Shown: positions 1 through 24,369, counted from the stretch's first letter. The stretch is DNA of 64,000 nt from Hofstenia miamia (GCA_900660155.1 CABFPE010000552.1:371837-435836); one strand, 5' to 3'. Numbers and translations: made by a program. The notes: generated from the letters alone by a model not told the origin.

Positions 1-329
1 TCAAGCGCAATGTGCCCTTCCAATTGGTGTCTGTCTTTTTTTAGCAATATTAAATAGGTTAAATTAAATGTTTAATATTGATGGATTAAAAATTTATGCA
101 ACGCTTTCACGTTAGATATAAATTCGGTTTTACTAATCGGTAAATAAAATCTGGAACTTAATGCAAGTTTTGAGAACAAATTCTCTAAAAATGCAAAGTA
201 TTGAAGTTTTAAAAATCTCAAGTGCTCATTTTTACTTTTTGCGGACCGTAGGAATCAAACTAATTTGTTCTTATTTTATTGGTTGCATTTAGTAATTAAT
301 ATATATTATCAATTCCTCTGTTTATTATA
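1..329. other. AT-rich sequence, nothing recognised
   Basis: Low-complexity AT-rich DNA before the first LINE remnant. I see no exon, terminal repeat or RNA gene here. Confidence 0.4.
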
Positions 330-442
330 CAGTTTAATTAGGTTTTATATGAGCCTTCGAAATTTCAAAAACCGTGCAAACACGGCCCGAAACAACGATA
401 ATCTGGTGATCCATGACTTGGCGAAGCTGTGTAAAGATGACG

Positions 443-1187
443 ATGGCAGCATCCACCTGGTTGAATGTACAGGGCTGGGATTGAATGATGAGGGCTGCGT
501 GGCCTGGATGCCGATCTGGATTCCTTGGAAGATACCTAGGGGTTTCCTGTCCCGCGACTTCCTTTGCGGCTTCTGTGCGAATTCTTCATTTCAGGCGATG
601 CCCAAACCCNCACTTCTTACTTTGATCACCCACTTTGCATCCAAAATAACATATGCCAACAATTTTCGTCAAATTGTTTTTCTGAGAAGAAGGCGTAAAT
701 TTTCCACATATATAACAAAATCTGCCAGGGTAATTTAAACATGATCTTCGGTTCATTGCACTGTGAATCTTGCAACTATAGTACAAACTAATTGCCTGCT
801 TATTATACAATTTATTAGATTTCAGTTATGCCTCCTACAATTTCGATGACAGACCTCAAAAATTTAAGCTATGCCCAGTTTATCTCTGCTTTTGGTGGTC
901 TGAAGAAAGACGCCATCATTTCGTTGCTGCCCCAAGCTGTCAACTCTCTCCCTACCTCTATCCCGTCCTGGTGTCCTATCATCCTTGTCTGAATCTCTCA
1001 CAAAGCTTTCTATGATGTTNATGGCAGCATCCACCTGGTTGAATGTACAGGGCTGGGATTGAATGATGAGGGCTGCGTGGCCTGGATGCCGATCTGGATT
1101 CCTTGGAAGATACCTAGGGGTTTCCTGTCCCGCGACTTCCTTTGCGGCTTCTGTGCGAATTCTTCATTTCAGGCGATGCCCAAACCC
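443..1187. repeat. 167-bp exact direct duplication beside N characters
   Basis: Bases 443-609 and 1,021-1,187 are the same 167-bp sequence. The first copy is followed directly by an N at 610, and the second is preceded directly by an N at 1,020. Perfect identity with both joins marked by N suggests an unresolved assembly overlap rather than biology. The intervening 611-1,019 may be misplaced. Confidence 0.8.
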
Positions 1188-1649
1188 AACCAGCCTACAA
1201 CAACCTACGCTAAGGCAGCTACTCTCCTACCTTCCGCAGCTGAGTTGATTAAAGTTATTTGTAGTGAACAATCAGAACGCTCTAAAAGTGCTCGTAACAT
1301 CGTTATCACTGGTTTGAAACCATGTAAAACAGACAAGAGGATGTAAGTCGAGTCTTAGAAATGTTCAGTGACCTTAAGCTGGCTATCAGCGCAGAATCCA
1401 TTAGGCTTTCACACGTAGGAGCCACGTCTGATGAGGGCCATCGCAAACTACTTGTCATTCTATCGTCTGATGATGATAAGGAACGGAATTTACATCAACC
1501 CAGACTACACCAAAAGCGAGCGTGCAGAGCAATTCAAACTTCGGCAAGAGCTTCGCAACAAATGTTTCTATGACTCCGCTAAAACTTGGATAATCCGCAG
1601 TGGCAGAGTTGTTGAGAAGCGTAACCAAACTGGTAAAACATCGTGCTGA
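828..1649 (+). pseudogene. LINE A ORF1 remnant
   Basis: Starts with an ATG at 828 (MPPTISMTDLKNL...). It continues after the N-flanked join into a segment with RSKSARNIVITGLKPCKTDK, then YTKSERAEQFKLRQELRN. That order, an RRM-like strand-turn stretch followed by a basic helix-rich stretch, is typical of LINE ORF1 RNA-binding proteins. The pieces lie in different frames, so this is a broken gene. It precedes the endonuclease-RT remnant, as expected for ORF1. Confidence 0.55.
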
Positions 1650-1681
1650 ATAGTAAACGACCAATACACTCTGTCCATTCT

Positions 1682-3208
1682 GTCTACCAACCCCTGCTCC
1701 TTGAGAAACAAGATCGACGAACTCAGAATTATTGCGCATAAAATGGAGCCACACTTCATTTGTATCACTGAAAACTGGCTCTGCTGTGACGACTCATCCG
1801 CCTTCTTCTGGATTCCTAATTATAGCCTTCCTACATGCTGTGACAGACAATGCCGCATTGGTGGTGGTGCTCTAATATATAATAATGTCTCCTTAGGAAA
1901 ATCCATTGAGCATAAAATTAAAGACATTTCTATAGACATCCAAGCGGTTTTTACATCATTTCCTGACAAGAAAATCCTTATGTGCTGTCTATACATCCCA
2001 CTAAGTCTACTCCATGTTAAAAATGAGAGCATCTGCATTTTATTATAAACAGTCGATTCCATTCCGCTTACATACTCTGATTATATCCCAATAATATGTG
2101 GCGACCTCAATCTAGCTTTCATTGGTCAAGAACTCTAAAATCTTTGCATTTCGCTTGATTTGTGCAAACTTATTACTTGTAAAACCACCAAAAACTCCTC
2201 ACTCATGAGTTACTGGTATGCTGCGGTATTGCACCGATCATCACGTCTGCTACATCAAACCTTTGCATGTGGACTCCCATCCCAAACGTCTTTACAAGGT
2301 ACTGGACTTACGCCACAGTAATTTATGCCACTTCATAGTTACTTTGGAAAGAAGCTTAATCCATAGGGTAAGCGTTATCCAGGACATCAATGATAAAGTT
2401 GAGCACTTTTACAACTGTATCTCCCATGCCATGTCTGTGATCCCCTTCCGCCATGTTCAAGCTTCTAATGCAAGTCCTCCCCCTGGTTCTCAAAGACTTA
2501 ATACTTCTTTCCGCATGAGTTGTGTTCCTTTGCCAAAAGTGAGCATGCCTGACATTGGTGATCTTCGTCTGATATCTGTTATCAATTCCCTTGAAGTGTC
2601 TCGAATTCATGGCTCTACGTAATCTTAAGCCACATATTGTTCCGCTGATTGACAAAGCACAACAAGCTTATTTGAAGGGCAGGTCTACATGTACTGCTAT
2701 GATTCGGCTTGTTGACAAAATTACTCGAATTCTGGATGCAGGAGATGACGTACTGCTACAGGCTTTCTATCTAAGCAAGGCCTTTGACACTGTCCCTCAC
2801 AGCTGACTTTTATTGAAACTTTCTAATAGTGGCATTCCAATTTCCTTTGTGAACTGGCTATCTGACTACCTTACAAACCGGAGCTTCTGTGTATCACATT
2901 CCGGTGTTTTTAGCGATTTCTTGCCTGTCGTAAGTGGAGTGCCGCAAGGATCCTTGATCGGGCCTCTGCTCTTTATTTTCTACATCTCTGATTTTTCAGG
3001 TATTCATGGTCTGCTGATCAAATTCGCGGACGATATGACTTCAATATTCAGGTTGACAAAAAACGCTTTCATCAATACTGATGCGATCCTACTTGATAAG
3101 TATTGCTCTATCAACTCTCTCTTGCTGAATAAGAAGAAGTCTGTCCAAATGATCATCTCCACATGCAAGACCAATAGTTTCTCACACACACACACACACA
3201 CATCTTAA
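1682..3208 (+). pseudogene. LINE A ORF2 remnant: endonuclease and reverse transcriptase
   Basis: The endonuclease part is in frame from 1,701 to 2,048 (HFICITENWLC, GGGALIYNN) and continues out of frame to ICGDLNLAF near 2,095. The RT part has a palm segment at 2,591-2,806 (KAFDTV) and a second segment at 2,813-3,208 with SGVPQGSLIGPLLFIFYISD and FADDM, so the two catalytic Asp of the RT box are still present. Several stops and frameshifts separate the blocks. A CA repeat at 3,183-3,203 interrupts the C-terminal part. Confidence 0.75.
3183..3203. repeat. (CA)n microsatellite
   Basis: Short run of about ten CA units inside the C-terminal coding remnant of LINE A. Confidence 0.9.
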
Positions 3209-3779
3209 CTGGCATTGCCACTGTGATACAGTCATGAAAAGAGCAGCGGAAAGGTTTACGATCCTTAGGCAGTTGAAGCCTGTCTGTAATGAAGACGCCC
3301 TTCGTAACATTTTTAACTTCACTGTAGTTTCCTCTTTGATTACTGTGCTCTGTTGTTCGTAGGTCTTGGCGACACGCTTAATGTCAAGTTTCAAAGAATT
3401 TTTTAACGTGGTCATAAGATTATTACTGGCAGTGAAATCAATGCTCTAAACTACGTGGCTAGGAGACAGGAATTGGCCATCAAACTTTTCACTAAGTCAT
3501 CACTCAACTCACACTGACTTAACGATGTGTACCCTAAAGTCCAGCCAAGATCTGGTCGTCTCAAAGTAGAATTCTATCGTCTGTCATTACGAACGTCTCA
3601 ATTTTTCCCTTTTATGACTCTTTTAATCACTAAAAATTCTTAGTTTTATTACGTGTTTACGTTTGATTTTTGGTTTTATGTGCGCATTGTTCGTACCATT
3701 CTTCTATGCATTTGCATTTTTTATTGACTACAATTCAAAATATACGTATTTCTTCTTCTTCTGAATATCGACTTCGATC

Positions 3780-5552
3780 CCATATGTGACTTTTGCTGAT
3801 GCACCATCCTTAATTCACTTATTTCTAGCTTTCTTGTTGTATGCTTGTGTAATCCTCCTCAATCTAGCAAATATCGAATTCTTTTCACTCCTTTTACCAA
3901 GACTATCCATTCCATTTTTGATTCCTTTTACTTATTCAACTCATCACATTGGATTTCAAAGTCTTCAATATTTATCACTGATGATTTAACCTTCATCAGA
4001 TTCTTGTAAACTTCAACTTGTTGAATTTCTTTTTGATCTCTCACTTATCCAACTTGTGACTTTTCCAACACATACTTTTGGTCATATTCTTAATCTTGTT
4101 TACTCCAATTTACCCGATACTTCAATTTCTCCTATCAGCACTCCATTATTTTCCACTGATCATACATTTCTTCCATTTCTGTCTTCCTCAATAACTGGAT
4201 ATTCACACAATAGTTTTTCCTACACTCTTGGCGAATATGTTTCATTTAACAGTTTCATTCTTTTCCATTCTTTCTCATCTATCTCTTGCTTTTGAACGGC
4301 TCATTTTTTAACGCTATCTATCCCGGCCTCCGTCTTTTGATTTCCGAATCTCAGTACGGTTTCATGTATTAGAAATCTCCTGCTCTCTTTCTTTAACGTT
4401 TCCTTGACGCAGCTTATTCTCATTTCGATAGAAGTATCCCTCTTTTTACTGACTATCTGTATTTCAAAAAGGCCTTTGATAAAGTTACTCATTCGCGCTT
4501 AATTTCGAAGCTCTCGCTTCGTGGTTGTGATTCTTCCTTTGTGTCTCTCATCTCCAGTTATCTCACTAACAGATGTCAATCTGTCCTTATTGATTTTATT
4601 CTTTCTTATAAACTTCCGGTCACGTCTGGTTTCCCTCGGTGTTCAATTCTTTGTCCTCTTTTGTTCTTAATCTTCATCAATTACTTTACGCCAACAATCA
4701 CTGCTTTCAACTCTAAATTCATGCTATATGCTAATGACACATGCATATTTTCTTCTGACCTCTAAAGTATTCGAAACAGCTGTCAATCTGCCATTTTATG
4801 GTCAACTTCCAATTGTCTTCCTTTTAACACCTGTATATCTGAAGGTCTCTTATTCTCTTCCTCCAAAACCATTCTCCTGATTTCTATACATAACTGTTCC
4901 CTTCAAACCTTATGTTCGTGATCTTGGTATTTTGATTTCCAGTTCTCTCTTCTGGTCTATACATATTTCCCACAAAGCTAAAAAATTCTCTTCTACCTTT
5001 TATTTTCTCAAATCCACTATGCCCAGTTCTTCTAACTCTTCTAATAAACCTTTCCTTTATCTCCTTTTAAAAGCCAGACTTTTCCATATCTCGCTTTATC
5101 TCAAATTCCTTGACCTGATCTATCTCAATAAACTGCTACTCGGCTTTTATGATTTCGATGTATTTGATTTCGTAAAATTCTCTTCTGCTATCAGTGGCTC
5201 TTCTAAAGTTCGTTTTCTTTTACCTCCCATTCACAAAGCTATCTGCACCAATAACTTTTTCTATCGTGTAATTCCACCAGCTAATTTCATAATTTCTAAT
5301 CTTGAAATCGATTTGTGGTCGCCTGCTAGTTTTTCAAATAACACATCCTCCTGTTTTTTTCTGTCTGCTATCTCTGAATTCGGCGTTTCATCTAAATCCA
5401 ACTCATTTCCTTTCTGCAATTGCTCCTTTTGTCATCTTCGCATCTAATTTTCATTGTTTTTCTCTTGTCATTTTTTGTTTGTTTGTAAATGTTATTTTAT
5501 TTTTGTATACACCATTAATTTCGGTTAAATTCATTATTATTATTATTAATCG
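3780..5552 (+). mobile_element. Second decayed LINE (LINE B)
   Basis: Another LINE remnant on the + strand, immediately after LINE A. The end of the endonuclease is visible at 4,036-4,190 (QLVTFPTHTFGHILNLVYS, then FSTDHTFLPF, matching the SDH block). RT blocks follow: FKKAFDKVTHSRL near 4,470, SGFPRCSILCPLLF near 4,627, and LYANDT near 4,730, where the usual YADD reads YAND. The RT thumb/C-terminal part is open at 4,932-5,447. A TTA run at 5,535-5,550 looks like the 3' tail. It is T-rich on this strand, unlike LINE A, and is clearly a different family. The copy is 5'-truncated and broken. Confidence 0.7.
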
Positions 5553-6677
5553 ATCATGTTTGGTTATGTCTTCTCCTTATCATAGATATTTTTGCTTATT
5601 TGTACCGGATATAAAGATTTCCATTAAAATGTTTCTATAAACGTATGTATTACTTTGTTTCATTTCGTGTAGTACTTTTCTACTTACGCAGAAAAATTGT
5701 GCAATACCAGAGTTGAATACATCTCCTGAATTTTTTCTCGAGCTTAATGACAATATATTTTCCGTTTCTGAGGACATTTTAACTTCTGAAGTTTTTTCTC
5801 GATCTGAATCAGGGATTTTATTGTATTGTCAATTATATTGCGCTAATGAATTCTTAAATTATCAATAACCCGCTCAAGGTATAGTACACTTTCTAAAAAA
5901 CTATACATATATAAATTTCAAAGTCCAAGGGATTACCATTTTTCAGCCGAGGTCCAGCATGAATGCCTATAATAATTTCGGTCAATTTTGTATGTTATGT
6001 AATCATATTTAGTCATTATTGTCTTATTGTATTTAAAATATTCAATGAAAATTTTATAATTTCTTATTTTAAGGTAGAGGGTAAGTATCACCATGATTTT
6101 CAAGTATTTTATTCAGTTTTGTGTTGTGTGAATTTAGGGGTTTGAAACCTGCACAATCTAAATCTGATGTTAAATCTTCTGTACGTTTTATATTCTTGCT
6201 AATCCAAGCAACTATATCAAATAATGAAATCTTCAGTTAATTTTTAATGTTGTTTTGCTTGATTGTGTAAAAATACTTTTATATCTAACTTCAAATTTTT
6301 AAAACTTTGTCATTTCTAATTGTATCTTCCTGATATTTGGCCTGATAGCTCATTAAATGCTCCTCTTTGTTTGCTTTTCAGTTTTTTACTATTCCTCAGA
6401 AAATTGTAGAAAAATATACTTTTGCATAATTAATTAGATCTTAAAAATTCTTTGTTTGAAATTGTTCATATTTTTAATTAATCATGATGAATTTAAAAAA
6501 TCAAAGACAAGAGTCGTTAGTATATTTATTAATTCTCACCAAGGAAAGTTTGAGTAAATTGTAAAAGCAGTTGGATAATCAGTGTAGGTTGTCAATTTTC
6601 AGTTTGGCGGCCGTTTTGAATTCTGATTTGCTTAATTTATGCAAAACAATTGCATAATCGAAATGCGGAATCCCTAA
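5553..6677. other. AT-rich intergenic sequence
   Basis: Stop-rich, AT-rich DNA between LINE B and the MITE at 6.7 kb. No gene, terminal repeat or RNA structure recognised. Confidence 0.4.
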
Positions 6678-7081
6678 TAGACTGACCACTTGGTCCCTAT
6701 TTAGGGACCATCGTCTAAAAGTCACTAAATGGTAACTATTTTTTGAAAGTCCCTAAAATTCCCTAAACCCTCCGTATATTTCAGATGAAAATGGCAAATG
6801 TAAGGCTACTTCTGCGCTCATAACCGGATTCTCTTGTGCAAAGTTGATTGTATTTCTACAAACATACATTTTGGTAGAAAATCACACTGTCTGCTATGAA
6901 TTTCTTCTGGGTGATTTTTAAGAATATACAAAAGGTATCTAAAAGCCGTTTTTTTAACTTGTGAAGAATATTACTTGGGGTCATATGTCATTAGGTCATT
7001 CTATGACTTGTGCTCCCTAAAAAGTCACTATTTTCAGGTCAATGCCCATGTCTCTAAAAACTCAACCAAGTGGTCAGTCTG
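6678..7081. mobile_element. hAT-like MITE, 404 bp
   Basis: The ends are inverted repeats of about 17 bp. The left end reads TAGACTGACCACTTGGT and the right end, reverse complemented, reads CAGACTGACCACTTGGT. The direct 8-bp repeat ATCCCTAA occurs at 6,670-6,677 and 7,082-7,089, which is a perfect target-site duplication. An 8-bp duplication with T/CAG-type ends is the hAT signature. There is no coding capacity, so this is a non-autonomous copy. CCCTAAA-type words recur inside, which may be subterminal transposase sites. Confidence 0.85.
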
Positions 7082-7089
7082 ATCCCTAA

Positions 7090-8809
7090 GCTTAACGTAT
7101 GTCCCAAAGGTTTGAACATTTTGTGATTGAGTAGAATTACGATCCCTAATGCCCTCTATCTACCTTTAGTTTAACTCCTCTCCGATGAAGGTATGACACT
7201 GATTTTCACCACATACCTTCTAAAATCCTTCTTTTATAAGATAAACTGTTTTGTTGCCAATATTTTATTGCTAAGATGGGCCCAGGGGCGACAAATCAAT
7301 TAGATCTTATCATATTACTTAAGTATTTTTTGACAACCCTGACTCTTAATGATTACGCATCAAGTTAATTGTACAAATGTGTCAATGTCTATCAAAATAA
7401 GGAGTATTTTAAATGCATGTGGCACCAAAATGATTTTTTTTTCAAACCCACATGCACTGGTCCCCTCTAAAATATAATTCCGTTTCAACTTTATCTTGTT
7501 TCCTGATAGTTTTTACGAAGTCAGAAAAAATCTGCTAAAAATGTATTTGAAGCATTTAGGGTTGACAATGCTAGTTCCCGCTTTGTATCTGTATATTTTG
7601 GTTGCCATGTGACTGTTGCATATAACTGACTATGTACTCATTTAAAAATAAACAAGGATGTCCATATATACACCCTTATAATAACAAAATAAGAATTGGG
7701 GTCCCAGATTCTGTAAAGTTAACTTGCAAGTTTCAATAGATTGGGTAAAGTCCGAGCTCTAAGATGTCGCTTAGCTTATGTACTTTTTTATCCGTTGTCA
7801 ACTAGTGGCATCTATAATCTATATATATATTAGGCTTTTGTTACTTGGTAGGGTTAACATGCTGTATGCAGCCTCTTTTCCATTTGTATAATCAGCTTGC
7901 GTTCGTGCAAATTCTATGCTATGAGGAATATTTGATTGTCTATTAATGGAAGATGTTTTGAATGTACTTATTTATTTTATGACTTGTGCTAACCTTATTT
8001 TTCATCACGCATTTTATAATCGTGTGATTGAGAATTTTGTAAATTCAATATTTTATCATTGAGTAATCATTCGCTTTACAATGACGAATCTACCTTAATC
8101 CACTTTGACTAACCTTCAGACGCCAGCCTTAGAGTATCACGGTCTGTTTAGACCTCTGAAATTTGTAATCAAGTAATCAGCAATTAATTTCCATATCAAT
8201 TGATACTGTTATTGTGATGTTCTGGTATCTCAAACTTTAGTAACTCTGAAACTGGAAGATCACTGAAAATTTCGTCTGTTTATTCACTAGTTAATTAGGC
8301 TTTTCATTCTTTGCAGGACTTGAACACTGAATGTTATACCATAAGCAGCAGGTGAACAAACTGCCGTTCAAACTCTAGGAAACAAAATTGCTAGTATTAC
8401 CCCAAGCAATTGTTGGCATGCTATTCCTTAAATCACAAATAATTGTTAGGCCTATCTAAAGATTTTCGATCTAGATTTTTTAAATTACTAACCGTCTTTG
8501 AATTGCAAACACCTATTGGTAGGTTTTAAGTAAAATTGGTTCATGGTAGTCAAAATCTCATTCACCCCTTCATTTCTAAAATTACAATTTCATTTGGAGA
8601 CAGCTGCTATTGTTTTGCAATATTCAGCCAATAGCATCTCCAGTAGACCTTTCCTCTAAGGTTAAAATTCCCCCCTTTAATCCCAATGAGAACACCTGGC
8701 TTAGCCTTAGCTTAGTAAAGATTTATTGCAATGATGGCATTTCGATTTAGCTGCTTTAGAAGTCCCAGCCAGCATGTTTATATGTTAGAGTGCAATTGAA
8801 ATAAATATA
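7090..8809. other. AT-rich intergenic sequence upstream of CaMKK
   Basis: No coding exon, repeat pair or RNA gene that I can support. It may hold 5' exons or the promoter of the CaMKK gene, but I see no clear signal. Confidence 0.4.
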
Positions 8810-9147
8810 CAGTAGAATTAACTTTATAACTACCATTTACTAGTCGGAATCATTCCATTGTTTTACAATGACAATTTTATAATGACTTTTATTATAAAAA
8901 TCAACTTTGTGTGTTCCGTGGCTCTTCATTTTAGGATGCATGCACAAGAAAGCAATGCAGTTCCCTATGTAAATTCTCATTAAGTGTTAATTACGCTCAT
9001 ATTTTGTGACAATAAATTGTGTGTATCTTGTCGATTCTTTTTAACAATCAGAGGAATGAAAATGTCCACAAAAAGGATTTACTGACTTTTTTATAACCAT
9101 CATGTTAGATGTCTCTCTTGCATAGTCGTTATAAATCAGTTCTACTG
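8810..9147. mobile_element. pogo/Tc1-type MITE, 338 bp, TA target
   Basis: Left end CAGTAGAATTAACTTTATAAC; right end, reverse complemented, CAGTAGAACTGATTTATAAC. The inverted repeats are therefore about 24 bp with a few mismatches and one indel. TA flanks both sides (8,808-8,809 and 9,148-9,149), the target duplication of Tc1/mariner/pogo elements, and CAGTAGAA ends are common in the pogo branch. No transposase is encoded. Confidence 0.8.
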
Positions 9148-9624
9148 TATTAAATAAGGTGATTATTGTAGCTAGTTTTTGCCAAGCATATAACGTTTTT
9201 AAAGAATTACGATTAAATACACTTATTTTTTTATGTTCGTAGTAACAACGCCGAACAACGTGTGTATATTTTACCCAGTGAGTCACTTGGGACTACATAA
9301 AGCTGTTCGTATGTGACAATGTGTTTCTATAAAACTTCATGTTATTGACAAGGATCTGGAATGAAACTTGCTAAGCTAAAATATTCTTAGTTATTGTCTT
9401 TTGTGAAACTCGTTCAAAAAATGATTATGCTTTAATATGTTTGATTTTTGCATCTTTTGATTACAATTTCCTGTTTATTCCGATTATCTAAAACCACTAT
9501 TAGTTTACATCTCTAAACTCAAGTTTCACATTCCATGTCCAACAAATGTGAATAGAACTCTAATGACTTTTTTTGATATTTATAAAATTGTTTTATTTTT
9601 ATTCGTCTTACATGGTATTTCTAG
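9148..9624. other. Sequence just upstream of the first CaMKK exon
   Basis: AT-rich. It ends in a usable splice acceptor (TTTCTAG at 9,618-9,624), so at least one 5' exon of CaMKK, coding or untranslated, probably lies upstream. I cannot identify it. Confidence 0.45.
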
Positions 9625-9629
9625 ATTGT

Positions 9630-21779
<12,150 letters not shown>

Positions 21780-23050
21780 AGCGTTTCACTTGATTCTCAC
21801 CTCATTACATATCATTAATTCATTTAATTTGTAACTTATTCACTAATCAATTTAAAGCAAATGAAAACATTTTTCATGTATTTGATTAATACATCCAAGA
21901 CCAAGTTCCATCATTATTTTAAGTTCAACATCATCGCTCCATGAATTTAATTTTACATTTTGTCTTAAACGTGTCAATATCAATTTTTATATGAAATTTA
22001 AAAAGTAGTTAAAATCAATTAACGTAATCAGGCAGCTCCAACCAAAATCGCTGTATAATCCGTCATATGCGATCATCGGTGAGCTGTCCGATTACTAACA
22101 TTTTTTCTCGGTTTAATTTATGAAAATTAGGACTTTTTAAATTATTTATTTTCGAAATGAGTTAATTTGCGCTTATGTGTTATTAGCAATATATGTATAA
22201 TTGCAAACTTAGTTGAATGAAGTATATTGCAACCTTTTTTGTTGCTGCCCGAATTTTCAACATTTATGGCGGGGCTAGCGCACAATATCATATGTCATTC
22301 AAATGTACTATCTAATAAAACGACGAAGTATATCACCTCACAAATATATTTACACATCACTAAAAAATTGCAAATTTCAATCTTTCAATTCTATAAAACG
22401 CGCTATCTCTGCACTTTCTTTGCATTATTTTATTGTTGTCAGTAAATACGCAACAACATAACATCATAATAAAACATTATGCAATAACTATTTCTCATTG
22501 CACTAAATCGCTACAAAAATACCTTATGCGAGCACTAACCAATGAGAAAACTAAATGTATTGAAACACTGGGAAAATTCGCCAAAGCTATTGTTTAGAAT
22601 GAAGTTCACCTATAAGAACGATTATCGCGACTTTATGCATTAAGGCTCAATTTCGAATATAGTAACTAATTTGAAAAATAATTTCCGAATTCAACTATCC
22701 ATTAATGAAGTTTACTAATAAAGGTAGCAATTGCTAGTGTTAACATCAGTTGGGCGTGGTTTTTAATGGGAAAACCTATAATCAACGGTGCGATACATTA
22801 GCATTGTATTATTGATTACAATTACGAAGAGCTTTATAAATCAATCAAAAAATTAAGGATATATTGAAGTGCAATGAATTAACTACATAATAGATAATAG
22901 AATTATAAAAGAAAAATTGTAAGACTTGCTAATATATTAATATCAAAAAGTTATCATTATTATTGAATATTTAGACATACAATCTGAAAGAAGCACTCCA
23001 CCACAGTGGCAAACATCTAAACTAAGATTGAATTATTTAAATTTTGTATA
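21780..23050. other. Downstream of CaMKK: 3' UTR and intergenic
   Basis: Stop-rich. The CaMKK 3' UTR must start at 21,780. I see an AATAAA near 22,315, which is rather far, so I do not assign a polyadenylation site. No other gene recognised. Confidence 0.4.
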
Positions 23051-23672
23051 CTTGGTGTGGATAATAATTAACTGGACTCGTATAGAAATAAAAAACCTAG
23101 GAAAACGATATAGGTTCTAAAATTCCATTATTTTTCAACATAGCTTTCTTGGTTCTCCGAACACTTTCTACATCTTTTCACCGTCACATTGGAGCCAGTT
23201 TCAAAAAATCTCAAAGGCTTACTCTCTAAATGATTGGTCACTGCCGTCATCAACGCCTCTTTTATTTCAAAGTGCTTCACTGTTCTCTTACAAACATTAA
23301 GTTTAATTGCAAGCTCTCTTTGGGTTATTTTTTTACATGTTTCTTTTTTCCTTCACTGATTTCAACAGGTCTCCCCACTTTCTCTGCATCAATAACACTT
23401 GTTCTTCCAAATTTAAATTCATTAATCCAAGCATATATTGTCGACATATTTGGGGCATCACTTTTATACATTTCTTGCAGTTCATTAACAATTTGTGACC
23501 TCTCTGTTCCCTTGATAAACAAACACTGGATTATGATTCTAAATTCTATTGAATAATGCATTTTTCAAATAAGCGCAGCGTGGTAGTAAATGTAATTTAT
23601 TAAGATAAATTTTATTTATATATTGTCTTTTTTATTTCAATGCTTGTCTAGGTATTTTTTATCCACACCACG
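23051..23672 (-). mobile_element. Internally deleted mariner transposon, 622 bp
   Basis: TA flanks both ends (23,049-23,050 and 23,673-23,674). Left end CTTGGTGTGGATAATAATTA and right end, reverse complemented, CGTGGTGTGGATAAAAAATA give an inverted repeat of about 28 bp with 5-6 mismatches. On the - strand the inside encodes the N-terminal helix-turn-helix of a Mos1-type mariner transposase, then jumps to its C-terminal end. The DDD catalytic core is absent. Confidence 0.88.
23150..23561 (-). pseudogene. Mariner transposase: DNA-binding domain joined to C-terminal end
   Basis: Starts MHYSIEFRIIIQCLFIKG at 23,561. It contains the HTH_48-type helices and SDAPNMSTIYAWINEFKFGR, runs to VGRPVEISEGKKK, then after a one-base frameshift in an A run continues ITQRELAIKLNVCKRTVK (second helix-turn-helix). 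It ends with VKRCRKCSENQESYVEK, the usual C terminus of mariner transposases. About two thirds of a normal 345-residue transposase is missing between the second helix-turn-helix and the C terminus. Confidence 0.82.
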
Positions 23673-23965
23673 TATCAAATTAATTGAAATTGGTGCATAA
23701 TACATTGGAAAGAATTCAAAAAAGTTGAATATGAGTCTACAATTTCAGATCGCTCAAATACTTGATATAAATTTTTTTATAAATAGTTAGCCAACGCACT
23801 CGATGATTTTCATTTAAACATCAATTCATCAATCAATTTATAGAACAAAGGAATATATTATGAAAGATTAACAAAACGTTATTTAAGCAAAATGTAAACA
23901 TAAAAATCAAATAAAGAACAGATCAATACAAATGAGTTTAAAAAATGTGCATGGTAAAACCAACA

Positions 23966-24083
23966 TCAAAAGGATTTGTTTTCCACAGGATTATATGAGG
24001 CAATGTCCAATTCATCAGTTAATTCCACAATATTAACAGCAAGACGATCTTTAACTTGATTTAAAATCACCGGATCTTCAGGG
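23966..24083 (-). CDS. Terminal-exon-like ORF of an unrecognised gene
   Basis: A - strand acceptor (TTTTCAG) precedes 118 nt encoding PEDPVILNQVKDRLAVNIVE and ELDIASYNPVENKSF up to a stop at 23,966. A diverged second copy lies in the opposite orientation at 30,391-30,507, and similarity continues about 80 bp past the stop into the putative 3' UTR. The protein is acidic with no motif I recognise. This copy is open. No upstream exon was found, so it may be an orphaned duplicate rather than part of a live gene. Confidence 0.45.
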
Positions 24084-24369
24084 CTGAAAACGAATGTGCA
24101 ACACTTTGTATATATGAGATTGTATCTTCTGACATATATAATTAAATATAATATTTCAAAAATCCATTCCACTGCCTAGAAAATATGCTACAACAAAAAT
24201 TTTCTCTTGGAAATTCAAGTAGAACGACAGTTATTCTTGTTGTATCATTTCCGGTAAATGCTCTAGAAGGGAAATTCTGATCAAATAAATATTCGGACAG
24301 GGTTACGCATCTTGGAACAGAATTAATATAAATGTGTATCAATAAGAAGTATCTGTCACTGAGGTAGTA

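Larger units (their letters stand above)
330..3757 (+). mobile_element. Decayed non-LTR retrotransposon (LINE A)
   Basis: A LINE copy read on the + strand in the usual order: ORF1 remnant, apurinic-type endonuclease, reverse transcriptase. Endonuclease blocks include ITENW near 1,770, GGGALIY near 1,860 and ICGDLN near 2,095. RT blocks include YLSKAFDTVPHS near 2,770, SGVPQGSLIGPLLF near 2,935 and KFADDM near 3,020. The reading frame is broken many times, so the copy is dead. A short TTC run near 3,750 may be its 3' tail. The block style fits the CR1/Jockey side of the LINE tree, but I cannot assign a clade. The left edge is approximate and the 5' part is disturbed by a duplicated segment next to two N characters. 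Confidence 0.8.

Noticed and set aside
3183-3203. CA repeat translated as HTHTHT at the end of the LINE A RT
   Set aside because: Microsatellite, not coding.
23230-23556. + strand open frames over the mariner element
   Set aside because: Antisense shadows of the transposase remnant on the - strand.
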